Of a DNA stretch of 64,000 nt, positions 16,263 through 25,553 are shown piece by piece. Positions within the stretch are counted from its first letter, which is position 1; every line of letters starts with the position of its first letter. The DNA comes from Streptomyces candidus (GTDB taxonomy: Bacteria > Actinomycetota > Actinomycetes > Streptomycetales > Streptomycetaceae). The position numbers and the translations under genes were made by a program. Under the pieces are notes generated by a model that ran no database searches, was not told the origin of the DNA, and saw only the letters and a list, made by a program, of their open reading frames with translations. The DNA lies in NCBI RefSeq assembly GCF_014207445.1, contig NZ_JACHEM010000002.1, positions 434,001 to 498,000 on the forward strand, written 5' to 3'.

Positions 16263-16299
16263 GGAAGCCTCCGTGAGGATCTCGTACGGCCTCGGGCGA

Positions 16300-16309
16300 T
16301 GTCCGGACA
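16300..16309. promoter_or_regulatory. TGTCCGGACA palindrome before the sugar transporter
   Basis: Identical to the site at 15370-15379, 83 bases upstream of the first binding-lipoprotein gene. It ties the transporter operon to the divergent dehydrogenase/GntR promoter region. TTGACG at 16315-16320 next to it is a likely -35. Confidence 0.6.
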
Positions 16310-16392
16310 AAGCATTGACGGGATCCCGCGACCGCCGCTAGAACTCCCCCAGCCGTCAACGGGGCGGCGGGGGAGACGAGGCGGACCCGAGC

Positions 16393-17415
16393 ATGCGTAC
16401 CACCCGTACGGCACGCACCACCCGTACCGCGGCATTCCTGGCCACCACCTGCGCTCTCACCGCGCTCGCACTCACCGGGTGCAGTGGTTCCGGAGGCAAG
16501 GGGGCGGAGGAGAAACCGGCGCGGGGCGAGAGCGGCGGCCAGGCGGCCGGCACGCCCCGTATGAAAGTCGCGATGATCACGCATTCCGGTGAGGGCGACA
16601 CCTTCTGGGACATCGTGCAGAACGGCGCCAAGGCGGCCGCGGCCAAGGACAACGTCGAGTTCCTCTACTCCGCCCACAAGGAGGGCAGGGAACAGGCACA
16701 GCTCATCGAGGCGGCGATCGACCAGAAGGTGCACGGCATCGTCGTCACCCTCGCCAAGCCCGAGGCCGTCGGCGCGGCCGTGCGGAAGGCGGTCGCGGCC
16801 GGCATCCCCGTCGTCACCGTCAACTCGGGCGGCCGGTACTCCCAGGGCCTGGGAGCGCTCGCCCACATCGGCCAGGACGAGACGGTGGCCGGGGAGGGCG
16901 TGGGGGAGGAACTCAACACCCGCGGCAGGAGGAAGGCCCTGTGCGTCATCCACGAACAGGGCAACGTCTCCCTGGAAGAGCGCTGTGCCGGAGTGAAGAA
17001 GGCCTTCGAGGGCGTCGTCGAGAACCTCGGCGTGGAGGGGACCAACATGCCCGCCACCACCTCCTCCATCGAGGCCAAGCTGCAGACCGCCAAGGACATC
17101 GTCGTCGTCGTCACGCTCGGTGCGCCCTTCGCGGATGCGACGGTCAAGGCCAAGTCGGGCTCCGGAAGTACCGCCGAGGTCGTCACCTTCGACCTCAACG
17201 CGGCCGTCGTGAAGAGCCTGAAGTCGAAGGAGATCGGCTTCGCGGTCGACCAGCAGCCCTACCTCCAGGGCTACCTCGCCGTCGACGGTCTCTGGCTGAA
17301 CCGCACCAACGGGAACGTCCTGGGCGGTGGCCGCCCCGTCCTCACGGGCCCCGCCGTCGTCACCGCGCAGGACGTGCCCGCACTGGAGAAATACACCGCC
17401 CGCGGCACCCGGTGA
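16393..17415 (+). CDS. Sugar ABC transporter substrate-binding lipoprotein (copy 1)
   Basis: A 340-residue periplasmic-binding-protein-type lipoprotein of the ribose/inositol class (PBP1-like). A signal peptide ends in the lipobox 'LTGC' (Cys about residue 30). The mature part has '[20 protein letters not shown]', 'DQKVHGIVVTLAKPEAVG', 'GIPVVTVNSGG' and '[14 protein letters not shown]'. It is the first gene of the transporter operon, downstream of a TGTCCGGACA palindrome. It is strongly similar along its length to the next gene. The ligand is not certain; the adjacent dehydrogenase suggests a sugar or polyol. Confidence 0.9.
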   Translation: MRTTRTARTTRTAAFLATTCALTALALTGCSGSGGKGAEEKPARGESGGQAAGTPRMKVAMITHSGEGDTFWDIVQNGAKAAAAKDNVEFLYSAHKEGREQAQLIEAAIDQKVHGIVVTLAKPEAVGAAVRKAVAAGIPVVTVNSGGRYSQGLGALAHIGQDETVAGEGVGEELNTRGRRKALCVIHEQGNVSLEERCAGVKKAFEGVVENLGVEGTNMPATTSSIEAKLQTAKDIVVVVTLGAPFADATVKAKSGSGSTAEVVTFDLNAAVVKSLKSKEIGFAVDQQPYLQGYLAVDGLWLNRTNGNVLGGGRPVLTGPAVVTAQDVPALEKYTARGTR

Positions 17416-17549
17416 CACAGCCGGTGATCCGCCCGATGACACACCCGCCCACCGCACGACGGACCCCCATGCCCGATACTTGGGCGGCCGGGGTCTGGCA
17501 CATCACCGCCCGGCCGCACCCAGGAGTACAGCGAGAAGGGCACGACGTC

Positions 17550-18563
17550 GTGGCAAGGGTTCGGACAGGGGTACGCGCGCTGAGCGCCGTGCTGGCGGCG
17601 GTGCTCGGGATTTCCCTCACCGGTTGCAGCAGCACAGGTGGGAAGCGGGCCGAGGAGCGCGCGGCCGCGGCCGCCGCCCAGGGCAGGGCCGCGGTGGACA
17701 CCCCCAAGTGGACCTTCGCCATGGTCACCCACTCGGGTGCGGGCGACACGTTCTGGGACATCGTCCAGAAGGGCGCCAAGCAGGCCGCGGTCAAGGACAA
17801 CATCGACTTCCTCTACGCCAACAGCGCGGAGGCCCAGCAGCAGGCCCAGCTCGTCGACACGTACATCGACAAGAAGGTGGACGGCCTGATCGTGACCCTC
17901 GCCAAGCCCGACGCCATGAAGGCGGTCGTCGCCAAGGCCGTCAAGGCCGGCATCCCGGTGATCACCATCAACTCGGGCACCACCGAGTCCAAGGCCTTCG
18001 GCGCGCTCAGCCACATCGGCCAGGACGAGACCATCGCGGGCGAGGCGGTCGGCGAGGAACTGGGCAGGCGTGCGAAGAAGAAGGCGCTGTGCGTCCTGCA
18101 CGAGCGCGGCAACGTCGGCCACGAACAGCGCTGCGAAGGCCTCAAGAAGACCTTCGGGGGCAGCGTGGAGAACCTCTACGTCGACGGCACCAACATGCCC
18201 GACGTGCAGGCCTCCATCGAAGCCAAGCTCCAGACGACCAAGGACATCGACTCCGTCGTCACCCTCGGCGCGCCGTTCGCGGACGCCGCAGTACAGGCCA
18301 AGCAGCAGGCGGGCAGCGACGCCGAGATCGACACCTTCGACCTGAACGCGAAGGTCGCCGACTCCCTGGCCGCCGGCACTCTCGGCTTCGCCGTCGACCA
18401 GCAGCCCTACCTCCAGGGGTACGAGGCGGTCGACCTGCTCTGGCTGTACCGCTACAACGCGGACGTGCTCGGCGGCGGCAGGCCCGTCCTCACCGGCCCG
18501 CAGATCATCACCAAGGACAGCGCGGCCGAGCTGAAGGCGTACACGAAGCGGGGGACCCGATGA
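17550..18563 (+). CDS. Sugar ABC transporter substrate-binding lipoprotein (copy 2)
   Basis: A 337-residue paralogue of the preceding gene. It shares long runs such as 'HIGQDET', 'GTNMP' and '[11 protein letters not shown]', but has a different signal peptide (lipobox 'LTGC' near residue 26). I start at GTG 17550, preceded by GAGAAGGG 9 bases upstream. ATG 17469 is in frame but would put a polar 27-residue extension before the signal peptide. Its stop overlaps the permease ATG. The 134-base gap between the two copies suggests a separate ribosome entry for the second. Confidence 0.88.
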   Translation: MARVRTGVRALSAVLAAVLGISLTGCSSTGGKRAEERAAAAAAQGRAAVDTPKWTFAMVTHSGAGDTFWDIVQKGAKQAAVKDNIDFLYANSAEAQQQAQLVDTYIDKKVDGLIVTLAKPDAMKAVVAKAVKAGIPVITINSGTTESKAFGALSHIGQDETIAGEAVGEELGRRAKKKALCVLHERGNVGHEQRCEGLKKTFGGSVENLYVDGTNMPDVQASIEAKLQTTKDIDSVVTLGAPFADAAVQAKQQAGSDAEIDTFDLNAKVADSLAAGTLGFAVDQQPYLQGYEAVDLLWLYRYNADVLGGGRPVLTGPQIITKDSAAELKAYTKRGTR

Positions 18564-19624
18564 CAGCGACCGCACCGGCACCACGAACGCCCGTCCCACA
18601 GGGCGGGCCCGACGAACGGCTGGTCCACACCTCGCCGCTGCGCAAGCTGATGGGCCGCCCCGAGCTCGGGTCCGTCGTCGGCGCCGTCGCCGTGTTCCTG
18701 TTCTTCTCGATCGCCGCCGACAGCTTCCTGCGGGCCTCCAGCTTCGGCACCGTCCTCTACGCGGCCTCCACGATCGGCATCATGGCGGTGCCCGTCGCCC
18801 TGCTGATGATCGGCGGCGAGTTCGACCTCTCCGCCGGTGTCATGGTGACCAGCTCCGCGCTGATCTCCTCGATGTTCAGCTACCAGATGACCGCCAACGT
18901 CTGGGTCGGCGTCCTCGTCTCGCTGCTCGTGACGCTGCTGCTGGGCGTCTTCAACGGCTTCGTGCTGACCCGCACCAAGCTGCCGAGCTTCATCATCACG
19001 CTCGGCACCTTCCTGATGCTGACCGGGCTCAACCTCGGCCTCACCAAGCTCATCAGCGGCACCGTCTCCACCAAGTCCATCGGCGACATGGAGGGCTTCG
19101 AGTCCGCCAAGGCCGTCTTCGCCTCCCAGCTCACCCTCGGCCCGGTCAGCCTCAAGATCACCATCCTCTGGTGGTTCGTGCTGATCGCCCTGGCCACCTG
19201 GATCCTGCTGCGCACCCGCGCGGGCAACTGGATCTTCGCGGTCGGCGGGGAGAAGGACGCCGCCCGCGCCACCGGCGTACCCGTCAACAAGACCCGCATC
19301 GGCCTCTACATGGGCGTCGCGTTCGCCGCCTGGGTGTCGGGCCAGCACCTGCTGTTCAGCTACGACGTCGTGCAGTCCGGCGAGGGCGTCGGCAACGAGC
19401 TGACGTACATCATCGCGGCCGTCATCGGCGGCTGCCTGATCACCGGAGGCTACGGATCCGCGGTCGGTTCGGCGGTCGGCGCGTTCATCTTCGGCATGAC
19501 GAGCAAGGGCATCGTGTACGCCGAGTGGAACCCGGACTGGTTCAAGTTCTTCCTCGGAGCGATGCTCCTTCTGGCCACCCTGCTCAACGCATGGGTACGC
19601 AAGCGAGCGGAGGCGCGGTCATGA
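18560..19624 (+). CDS. Sugar ABC transporter permease, RbsC/FrcC family
   Basis: A 354-residue inner-membrane protein with eight or more hydrophobic segments and the family signatures '[20 protein letters not shown]', '[20 protein letters not shown]' and '[20 protein letters not shown]' (the loop that touches the ATPase). ATG overlaps the stop of the second binding protein; its own stop overlaps the ATPase start. It is the single permease subunit, expected to act as a homodimer. Confidence 0.92.
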   Translation: MTATAPAPRTPVPQGGPDERLVHTSPLRKLMGRPELGSVVGAVAVFLFFSIAADSFLRASSFGTVLYAASTIGIMAVPVALLMIGGEFDLSAGVMVTSSALISSMFSYQMTANVWVGVLVSLLVTLLLGVFNGFVLTRTKLPSFIITLGTFLMLTGLNLGLTKLISGTVSTKSIGDMEGFESAKAVFASQLTLGPVSLKITILWWFVLIALATWILLRTRAGNWIFAVGGEKDAARATGVPVNKTRIGLYMGVAFAAWVSGQHLLFSYDVVQSGEGVGNELTYIIAAVIGGCLITGGYGSAVGSAVGAFIFGMTSKGIVYAEWNPDWFKFFLGAMLLLATLLNAWVRKRAEARS

Positions 19625-20487
19625 GCACAGCCGTCGGACCCGGAACGACCCCTTCGGCGCCCGGGACACCGCTCGTCGAACTCGACCGCGTGTCGAAGTT
19701 CTACGGGAACATCAAGGCCCTCGAAGGCGTCTCCCTCGAAGTGCACGCGGGCGAGATCACCTGCGTCCTCGGCGACAACGGCGCGGGCAAGTCCACTCTC
19801 ATCAAGATCATCGCGGGACTGCACCAGCACGACGAGGGCACCTTCCGCATCGAGGGCGCGGACACCACCCTGGTCAACCCGCGCGACGCCCTGGACCGGG
19901 GCATCGCCACCGTCTACCAGGACCTCGCCGTCGTCCCGCTGATGCCCGTCTGGCGCAACTTCTTCCTCGGCTCCGAGCCCACGAAGGGACGCGGCCCGCT
20001 GCGACGCCTCGACGTGCGGCTGATGCGTGAAACGACCCGCTCCGAACTGCTGCGCATGGGCATCGACCTGCGCGACGTCGACCAGCCGATCGGTACCCTC
20101 TCCGGCGGAGAACGGCAGTGCGTGGCCATCGCCCGCGCCGTGTACTTCGGCGCGAAGGTCCTCGTACTCGACGAGCCGACGGCCGCGCTGGGCGTCAAGC
20201 AGTCCGGCGTCGTCCTCAAGTACGTCGCCGCCGCGCGCGACGCGGGCCTGGGCGTCGTCCTGATCACGCACAACCCGCACCACGCCCACCTCGTGGGCGA
20301 CCGCTTCGTGCTCCTCAAGCGGGGGGCGATGTCCGGCAGCAGCACCAAGGACGGGACCACCCTCGACGAATTGACCCGGCAGATGGCGGGCGGCAGCGAA
20401 CTCGACGAGCTCAGCCACGAACTGGAACGCGCCCCGGCCCCCTCCCACCTGGGCGGTCACCCGGCGGACGCCGAGCCCCGGAAGTAG
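19621..20487 (+). CDS. Sugar ABC transporter ATP-binding protein, FrcA type
   Basis: A 288-residue ATPase with a single nucleotide-binding domain, unlike the double-domain RbsA/XylG. Walker A 'GDNGAGKST' (about residues 57-65), signature '[14 protein letters not shown]', Walker B '[12 protein letters not shown]' and switch 'LITHNP'. The single-domain form, followed by a ~30-residue acidic tail, is the FrcA arrangement of fructose-type carriers. It overlaps the permease stop by ATGA and energises the importer. Confidence 0.92.
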   Translation: MSTAVGPGTTPSAPGTPLVELDRVSKFYGNIKALEGVSLEVHAGEITCVLGDNGAGKSTLIKIIAGLHQHDEGTFRIEGADTTLVNPRDALDRGIATVYQDLAVVPLMPVWRNFFLGSEPTKGRGPLRRLDVRLMRETTRSELLRMGIDLRDVDQPIGTLSGGERQCVAIARAVYFGAKVLVLDEPTAALGVKQSGVVLKYVAAARDAGLGVVLITHNPHHAHLVGDRFVLLKRGAMSGSSTKDGTTLDELTRQMAGGSELDELSHELERAPAPSHLGGHPADAEPRK

Positions 20488-20519
20488 GCACCGCACAGCG
20501 ACCGGGAGCAGCGGGCGTG

Positions 20520-20545
20520 CCGTGGCGCGGTGAGGAACGCCACGG
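20520..20545 (+). terminator. Hairpin after the sugar transporter operon
   Basis: CCGTGGCG (20520-20527) pairs perfectly with CGCCACGG (20538-20545) across a 10-base loop, 33 bases after the ATPase stop. The 273-base gap to the ROK gene holds this hairpin and a possible promoter, with a CAGAAT hexamer near 20608. Confidence 0.55.
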
Positions 20546-20760
20546 CCCGTTTCCCCTGCCCGCCGGACCCAGCCGCCCGGCCGGACGAGTTCCTTACCCG
20601 TACGGATGGCAGAATCGGCGACGGCGGGCGCCGTCCGCCGCCGGGCCCCCGGGCACGTTCCGAGGCGCGGCTCCCCCACACCGCAGGGACGATCCACCGT
20701 GCGTTCCCCCCGCCCCTCCCGGCCCCACGGGACAGCGCCCCACGCGGAAGGCCCCGGCCG

Positions 20761-22176
20761 ATGAGCAACACCTATCGTGACTTCGCCACCCGTGGCACCG
20801 CCCGCGCCACCGTGCTGCGTACCGTGGGCCCGCGCGAGCGCCGCTCCCACCTGACCGCGCCGCGCGTACCCACCGTCGGCATCGACATCGGCGGCACGAA
20901 GGTGATGGCGGGCGTCGTCGACGCCGACGGCAACATCCTGGAGACGCTCCGCACGGAGACCCCGGACAAGTCCAAGAGCCCCAAGGTCGTCGAGGACACC
21001 ATCGTCGAGCTGGTCCTGGACCTCTCCGACCGGCACGACGTGCACGCCGTCGGCATCGGCGCGGCGGGCTGGGTCGACGCGGACCGCAACAAGGTGCTCT
21101 TCGCCCCGCACCTCGCCTGGCGCAACGAACCGCTGCGCGACGCCATCTCGGCCCGTCTGGCGGTTCCCGTCCTCGTCGACAACGACGCCAACACCGCCGC
21201 CTGGGCGGAGTGGCGCTTCGGCGCGGGACGCGGTGAGGACCACCTCGTCATGATCACCCTGGGTACCGGCATCGGCGGGGCCATCCTGGAGGACGGGCAG
21301 GTCAAGCGGGGCAAGTTCGGTGTGGCCGGCGAATTCGGGCACATGCAGGTCGTGCCGGGCGGACACCGCTGCCCGTGCGGCAACCGCGGCTGCTGGGAGC
21401 AGTACAGCTCCGGCAACGCCCTCGTCCGGGAGGCCCGCGAACTCGCCGCCGCCGACTCCCCGGTCGCGTACCACCTCATCGAGCGCGTCGGCGGCAACAT
21501 CCACGAGATCACCGGGCCGCTCATCACCGAGCTGGCCCGCGGCGGCGACGCCATGTGCGTCGAGCTCCTGCAGGACATCGGCCAGTGGCTCGGCGTCGGC
21601 ATCGCGAATCTGGCCGCCGCGCTCGACCCGTCCTGCTTCGTCATCGGCGGCGGCGTCAGCGCCGCCGACGACCTGCTCATCGGTCCGGCCAGGGACGCCT
21701 TCCGCCGTCACCTCACCGGGCGCGGCTACCGGCCCGAGGCCCGTATCGCCAAGGCGCAGCTGGGTCCGGAGGCCGGCATGGTCGGCGCCGCCGATCTCGC
21801 CCGCCTCGTCGCCCGCCGTTTCCGCCGCGCCAACCGCCGCCGGGTGGAGCGCCACGAGCGGTACGAGCGCTACGCCCAGGCCCTGCGCACCGCCACCACC
21901 CCGGGCGCCGCCCTGTCCGACCTCGCCACGACCATCGGCGCGGGCGGCACCGGCCCGGCGAACGGCCATAGCAAGGAGAACGGCCGGAGCAGTCAGGGCA
22001 AGGAGAACGGCCAGGGCGGTACCAGCGACCCGGCCGCCCCACGCGGCACGGGAAACCTGCCCGGCGGGACCACCGCGCCCGACTCGCCCGACGCCGTCGA
22101 CGCACCGGCCACCGGCCGCTCGACCAGTACCGACCGTACGACCCGCGCCGACGGCGCCGAGGGAACCACCCGATGA
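20761..22176 (+). CDS. ROK-family sugar kinase with long C-terminal tail
   Basis: Phosphorylates the imported sugar with ATP. The 471-residue protein has a complete ROK domain (about residues 38-355): phosphate-1 motif 'GIDIGGTKVMAGVVD', catalytic Asp in 'VDNDANTAAWAE', 'TLGTGIGGAI', and the zinc-binding ROK signature 'GHRCPCGNRGCWEQY'. About 110 extra C-terminal residues begin with a basic helix ('RRFRRANRRRVERHERYERY') and end in a Gly/Ser/Thr/Asn-rich disordered tail that glucokinases lack. No N-terminal helix-turn-helix is seen. Its stop overlaps the next gene's start. Confidence 0.9.
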   Translation: MSNTYRDFATRGTARATVLRTVGPRERRSHLTAPRVPTVGIDIGGTKVMAGVVDADGNILETLRTETPDKSKSPKVVEDTIVELVLDLSDRHDVHAVGIGAAGWVDADRNKVLFAPHLAWRNEPLRDAISARLAVPVLVDNDANTAAWAEWRFGAGRGEDHLVMITLGTGIGGAILEDGQVKRGKFGVAGEFGHMQVVPGGHRCPCGNRGCWEQYSSGNALVREARELAAADSPVAYHLIERVGGNIHEITGPLITELARGGDAMCVELLQDIGQWLGVGIANLAAALDPSCFVIGGGVSAADDLLIGPARDAFRRHLTGRGYRPEARIAKAQLGPEAGMVGAADLARLVARRFRRANRRRVERHERYERYAQALRTATTPGAALSDLATTIGAGGTGPANGHSKENGRSSQGKENGQGGTSDPAAPRGTGNLPGGTTAPDSPDAVDAPATGRSTSTDRTTRADGAEGTTR

Positions 22177-22757
22177 CGTCCGCCATCCCCCGCCAGAGCC
22201 CTTCTCCCGACGGCCGCGAGGACCGCCCGCCGGAGTCCCGTCGGCGCGTGATCGTGCGCCGCACCCTCACCGCGCTCATCATCGTCCTGCTCATCGGCAT
22301 CCCCGCCGGTTACCTGGTGATCTCCGCGGAGCAGAGCCGCGACAGCGGCCGCAACAAGGAGCGCGAGGCCTCTGCCGGAGGACTGACCGTCGGCTGGCCC
22401 TCCCAGGTGCAGCGGCGGATCTACCAGCTGCCGATCCCGCTGATGGCGCAGAACCTCGCCTACTACGAGACCAACAACTGGAAGACCAGCCGGATGCACG
22501 TCCGGTTCGCCACCACGCCCGCCGACCTCGACACGTTCCTCAAGGAGGTCGGCACCTCCACCTCGGCCCTCAAGGAGGGCGAGGTGACCATTCGCGAGAA
22601 CGACCGGGAGACCGTCGGCTGGGTCTTCATGCCGCACCGCAAGTGGGCGGGTCTGGTTCACCGGCAGAAGGAGCCGCTGCCCACCCTGGACATCACCGTG
22701 GACCGCACGATTCCCGAGCGTCCCTGGGTGTACGCGGTCTCCACCGCCAGCCCGTAG
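22173..22757 (+). CDS. Single-pass membrane protein of unknown function, coupled to the ROK kinase
   Basis: A 194-residue protein with a short Arg-rich cytosolic N-terminus, one membrane helix (about residues 31-50, 'LTALIIVLLIGIPAGYLVIS') and a ~140-residue external domain. I do not recognise a domain. The ATG overlaps the kinase stop (ATGA), so translation is coupled. The pairing of a soluble kinase with an external-domain anchor is unexplained. Confidence 0.75.
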   Translation: MTSAIPRQSPSPDGREDRPPESRRRVIVRRTLTALIIVLLIGIPAGYLVISAEQSRDSGRNKEREASAGGLTVGWPSQVQRRIYQLPIPLMAQNLAYYETNNWKTSRMHVRFATTPADLDTFLKEVGTSTSALKEGEVTIRENDRETVGWVFMPHRKWAGLVHRQKEPLPTLDITVDRTIPERPWVYAVSTASP

Positions 22758-22773
22758 GATGCGCCCCGCCGCC

Positions 22774-24306
22774 TCATGAACCCGCGGAGGTGTCCGGCCG
22801 GGTCACGGGGACGCGGCCGGCCGACCGCTGCAGGGCGAGTTCGCGCACGGTGGCCATGTCGCTGAACGGAATGAGTTCCCCCCGTACGGTCTGGTGCGGC
22901 TCGCTGCCCTTGCCGGCGACGAGGACGGTGTCCTCGGGACCGGCCGCCGCCAGCGCGTGGGCGATGGCTTCGCGCCGGTCGGCGAGCCGCTCGAACGGCG
23001 TGCCCGTCGACGCGAGGCCGGGGGCGATCTGGTCCAGGATGGCCTCCGGGTCCTCGTCGCGGGGGTTGTCCGAGGTCAGGACACACAGGTCCGAGTGCAT
23101 CCCGGCGATCCGTCCCATCTCGGCCCGCTTCGTGGTGTCCCGGTCGCCGCCGCAGCCGAAGACGGTGATCACCCGGCCGCGTGCGTACCCGCGGATGCTG
23201 GTGAGGACCTTGTCCAGGGAGTCGGGGGAGTGCGCGTAGTCCACCACCACGGACGTGCCCTCGGCGGTCTCGAAGCGTTCGAACCGGCCGGGGACGGGCG
23301 GCATCTGTCCGAGCGCCGCCACCAGGGCCCCGAGGTCGTGGCCCAGCACGTGGCAGGAGACCAGCGCGGCGAGGGCGTTGGCCACCGAGTACCGGCCGGG
23401 GAACGGGATCGAGGCGGGGTACGCGCGCCCGCCGTGCCGCAGCGTGAAACGGGTGCCCGTGGCGCTGACCTCCAGGTCGGTCGCCCGGTAGTCGGCCGGC
23501 ACGTCCAGCGCGTACGTGGTCACCGCGCCCGGCATCAGCGCCACGATCCCGGCGCCCACCGGGTCGTCGGCGTTGACCACCGCGTGCCGGCACAGCCCCT
23601 GGAACAGGCGCAGCTTGGCGTCCCGGTAGTCGGCCATGGTCCCGTGGTCGTCCAGGTGGTCCTGGGTCAGGTTGGTGAACACCCCGACGTCGACGAACGT
23701 ACGGTCCATCCGGTACGTCAGCAGCGCCATCGACGTCGCCTCCAGCACCACGCTGCCCGTCGCACGGTCCCGCATGTACCCGAGCAGGTACTGGAGGTCG
23801 GGTGACTCCGGGGTGGTGAGCACCGACGGCGGCATGGGGACGAGCTCGTCGCCGATCCGGCTGCCGGCCGTCCCTATGACCCCCACCTTCGCCCCCGTGG
23901 AGATCCGCAGGACCGACTCGACCATGTACGAGACCGAGGTCTTCCCGTTGGTGCCGGTGATCGCCACCATGTCCATCCCGCGTCCCGGTTCGCCGAAGTA
24001 GCGCGAGGCGACCACCGCGCCCGCCCGCCGGGCGTCCGGCACCCGCACGGTGCACCTGTCGGCGGGCCACAGCGTCTCCGGGAGCGCCGGGTCCGCTTCT
24101 TCGACGAGGACCGCGACGGCTCCGCGGGCGAACGCCGCCGCCACGCACGCGGGCCCGCCCTCACGGTGGCCGGGCACGGCGACGAAGACGGATCCGGGCG
24201 TCACGCGGTCGACGTCGAAGGTGGCGCCCGCGCTGATGTCGGTGGTGCTCGGGTCGCCCTGGAGGACGTGGTGTTCCTGGCCGGCCAGCAGATCGCTCAA
24301 CTTCAA
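22774..24306 (-). CDS. MurE-like Mur ligase, accessory copy
   Basis: A 510-residue ATP-dependent amide ligase of the MurE family (UDP-MurNAc-L-Ala-D-Glu:diaminopimelate ligase). It has all three Mur domains: N-terminal 'DVDRVTPGSVFVAVPGHREG', central ATP site 'AITGTNGKTSVSYM' with 'TNLTQDHLDDHGTM', and C-terminal 'TSDNPRDEDPEAI'. The DNPR motif in the last fits diaminopimelate. The TTG start at 24306 has GAAGGG upstream. It lies beside glycosyltransferase genes, not in a division/cell-wall cluster, so it is probably a second copy with a special substrate. Confidence 0.88.
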   Translation of the reverse strand: MKLSDLLAGQEHHVLQGDPSTTDISAGATFDVDRVTPGSVFVAVPGHREGGPACVAAAFARGAVAVLVEEADPALPETLWPADRCTVRVPDARRAGAVVASRYFGEPGRGMDMVAITGTNGKTSVSYMVESVLRISTGAKVGVIGTAGSRIGDELVPMPPSVLTTPESPDLQYLLGYMRDRATGSVVLEATSMALLTYRMDRTFVDVGVFTNLTQDHLDDHGTMADYRDAKLRLFQGLCRHAVVNADDPVGAGIVALMPGAVTTYALDVPADYRATDLEVSATGTRFTLRHGGRAYPASIPFPGRYSVANALAALVSCHVLGHDLGALVAALGQMPPVPGRFERFETAEGTSVVVDYAHSPDSLDKVLTSIRGYARGRVITVFGCGGDRDTTKRAEMGRIAGMHSDLCVLTSDNPRDEDPEAILDQIAPGLASTGTPFERLADRREAIAHALAAAGPEDTVLVAGKGSEPHQTVRGELIPFSDMATVRELALQRSAGRVPVTRPDTSAGS

Positions 24307-24623
24307 AGTGAACCCTTCGGAGTGGCTCGGCCCAGTGGGTGCGGTCGCAGCCGTGCGGCAGTACCGGCGGTGGCCGGCGGCTGCGGTGGAGACGTGGAGC
24401 GGACGCGGGGAACCCGGCCCTGCGGGCGCCGGCCGGGGCGGCTCTCGGCCCCGGGGGAGGGGCCCGGTGCACGGCAGGGTCGCGAGGCAGGCCGGTGCGA
24501 GAGCGAATGGGTGCTGCGCGGAGGGCAGCCGCGGTCGATGCCGCTGCCGGAGAGGGCGTGCGAGACGGTGGGACCGCGCACGCCGTGCTGCCGAAGCTAC
24601 AGTCAGATCGCCGCCGGGGCCAA
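24307..24623 (-). promoter_or_regulatory. 317-base leader and possible promoter of the MurE-like gene
   Basis: No gene. On the minus strand TTGGCC (24623-24618) and TAGCTT (24599-24594) with an 18-base spacer make a plausible promoter directly after the glycosyltransferase stop. If used, the MurE-like mRNA has a ~280-base leader rich in GC palindromes, for example GGCCCC with GGGGCC near 24449. Read-through from the glycosyltransferase operon is equally possible. Confidence 0.4.
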
Positions 24624-25553
24624 CTACCCCTCGGCGAGGGACCCCGAGTCCGCCGTCTTCCGCCAGGTGTCGCGGGCTCCGTCGTAGGTGACCAGGCCCA
24701 GGCCGGCGAAGTCGCGCAGCCACCCCTCCATCGGCCACGTACCCCAACGGCTTCTGAAGAGGGCGCCGTTGCGGAGGATGTCGTCGAGGTGCTCGACCGG
24801 CGGCCGGCTCACCGGGTGGTGCTGGTGGTACGCCGGCGCGCCGCCGACCCACCACAGGCCGATGCCCAGGGCGGCCGCGGTGGAGGCGAAGTCGGTGTCC
24901 TCGCCGCCGTACCCGCTGTACTCCTCGCAGAAGCCGCCGATGTCGTGCCAGGTGCGGGGGGTCAGGGCGAAGGACAGCGACCAGAAGAGGCGGTGGTCGC
25001 CGTCGCGCAGCACCTCCGAGTCGCCGGGTACCGGCCGGCCGGGGTGCGGCGGCGCGAGGCGCGGCAGCGAGGCGAGCCGGTAGCCCCCGGGCGGAGGCGG
25101 TGGGAGGTAGGCGACCGTGCCGCAGAGCAGGGCGCCGTCCACGGCTGTCTCGGCGTAGCGGGCGAGCAGGGCCGGTCCGGGAACGCAGTCCACGTCGAGG
25201 AAGACCAGCAGGTCGGCGCCGGCTGCCACGGCGCGGCGGGCGCCGGCGTTGCGGGCCGCCGCGAGCGGCAGCCGCCCGGCGGCGTCGAGGGGGACGGGCA
25301 GCGTGTCCATCGCCGGGCAGCCCCCGGCCACGGCGTCCGGAACCGTGTGGTCGCCCATGGTGACGACCACGTAGTGGTCCGGTGGGCGCGTCCCGGCAGC
25401 CAGTCCCGCCTGCTGGAGCCGCAGGTGCCGGTGCCGGCCCGCGACCAGGGTGATCACCGCGATCCGCCTGCCGTCCGCCGTGCCGCCGCGCGGTGACGGT
25501 TGTGCTCCGTGCGCGCGGTGGGCCTCCCTCCCGGGCCTCTCGGGGGTCCTCAT
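24624..25553 (-). CDS. Family 2 glycosyltransferase with galactosyltransferase-like C-terminus
   Basis: A 309-residue GT-A enzyme. The nucleotide-sugar domain carries the DxD metal site in 'VFLDVDCVPG' (about residue 130) and the C-terminal part has 'GGFCEEYSGYGGEDTDFA', typical of the GT7 C-terminal galactosyltransferase module. There is no signal peptide or membrane helix, so it is cytosolic. The ATG overlaps the stop of the upstream gene. It is the last of four overlapping glycosyltransferase genes. The acceptor is unknown. Confidence 0.85.
   Translation of the reverse strand: MRTPERPGREAHRAHGAQPSPRGGTADGRRIAVITLVAGRHRHLRLQQAGLAAGTRPPDHYVVVTMGDHTVPDAVAGGCPAMDTLPVPLDAAGRLPLAAARNAGARRAVAAGADLLVFLDVDCVPGPALLARYAETAVDGALLCGTVAYLPPPPPGGYRLASLPRLAPPHPGRPVPGDSEVLRDGDHRLFWSLSFALTPRTWHDIGGFCEEYSGYGGEDTDFASTAAALGIGLWWVGGAPAYHQHHPVSRPPVEHLDDILRNGALFRSRWGTWPMEGWLRDFAGLGLVTYDGARDTWRKTADSGSLAEG

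Noticed and set aside
13497..16310. 937-residue open frame on the minus strand
   Set aside because: It crosses genes on both strands (oxidoreductase, dehydrogenase, GntR) and only reflects GC-rich codon use.
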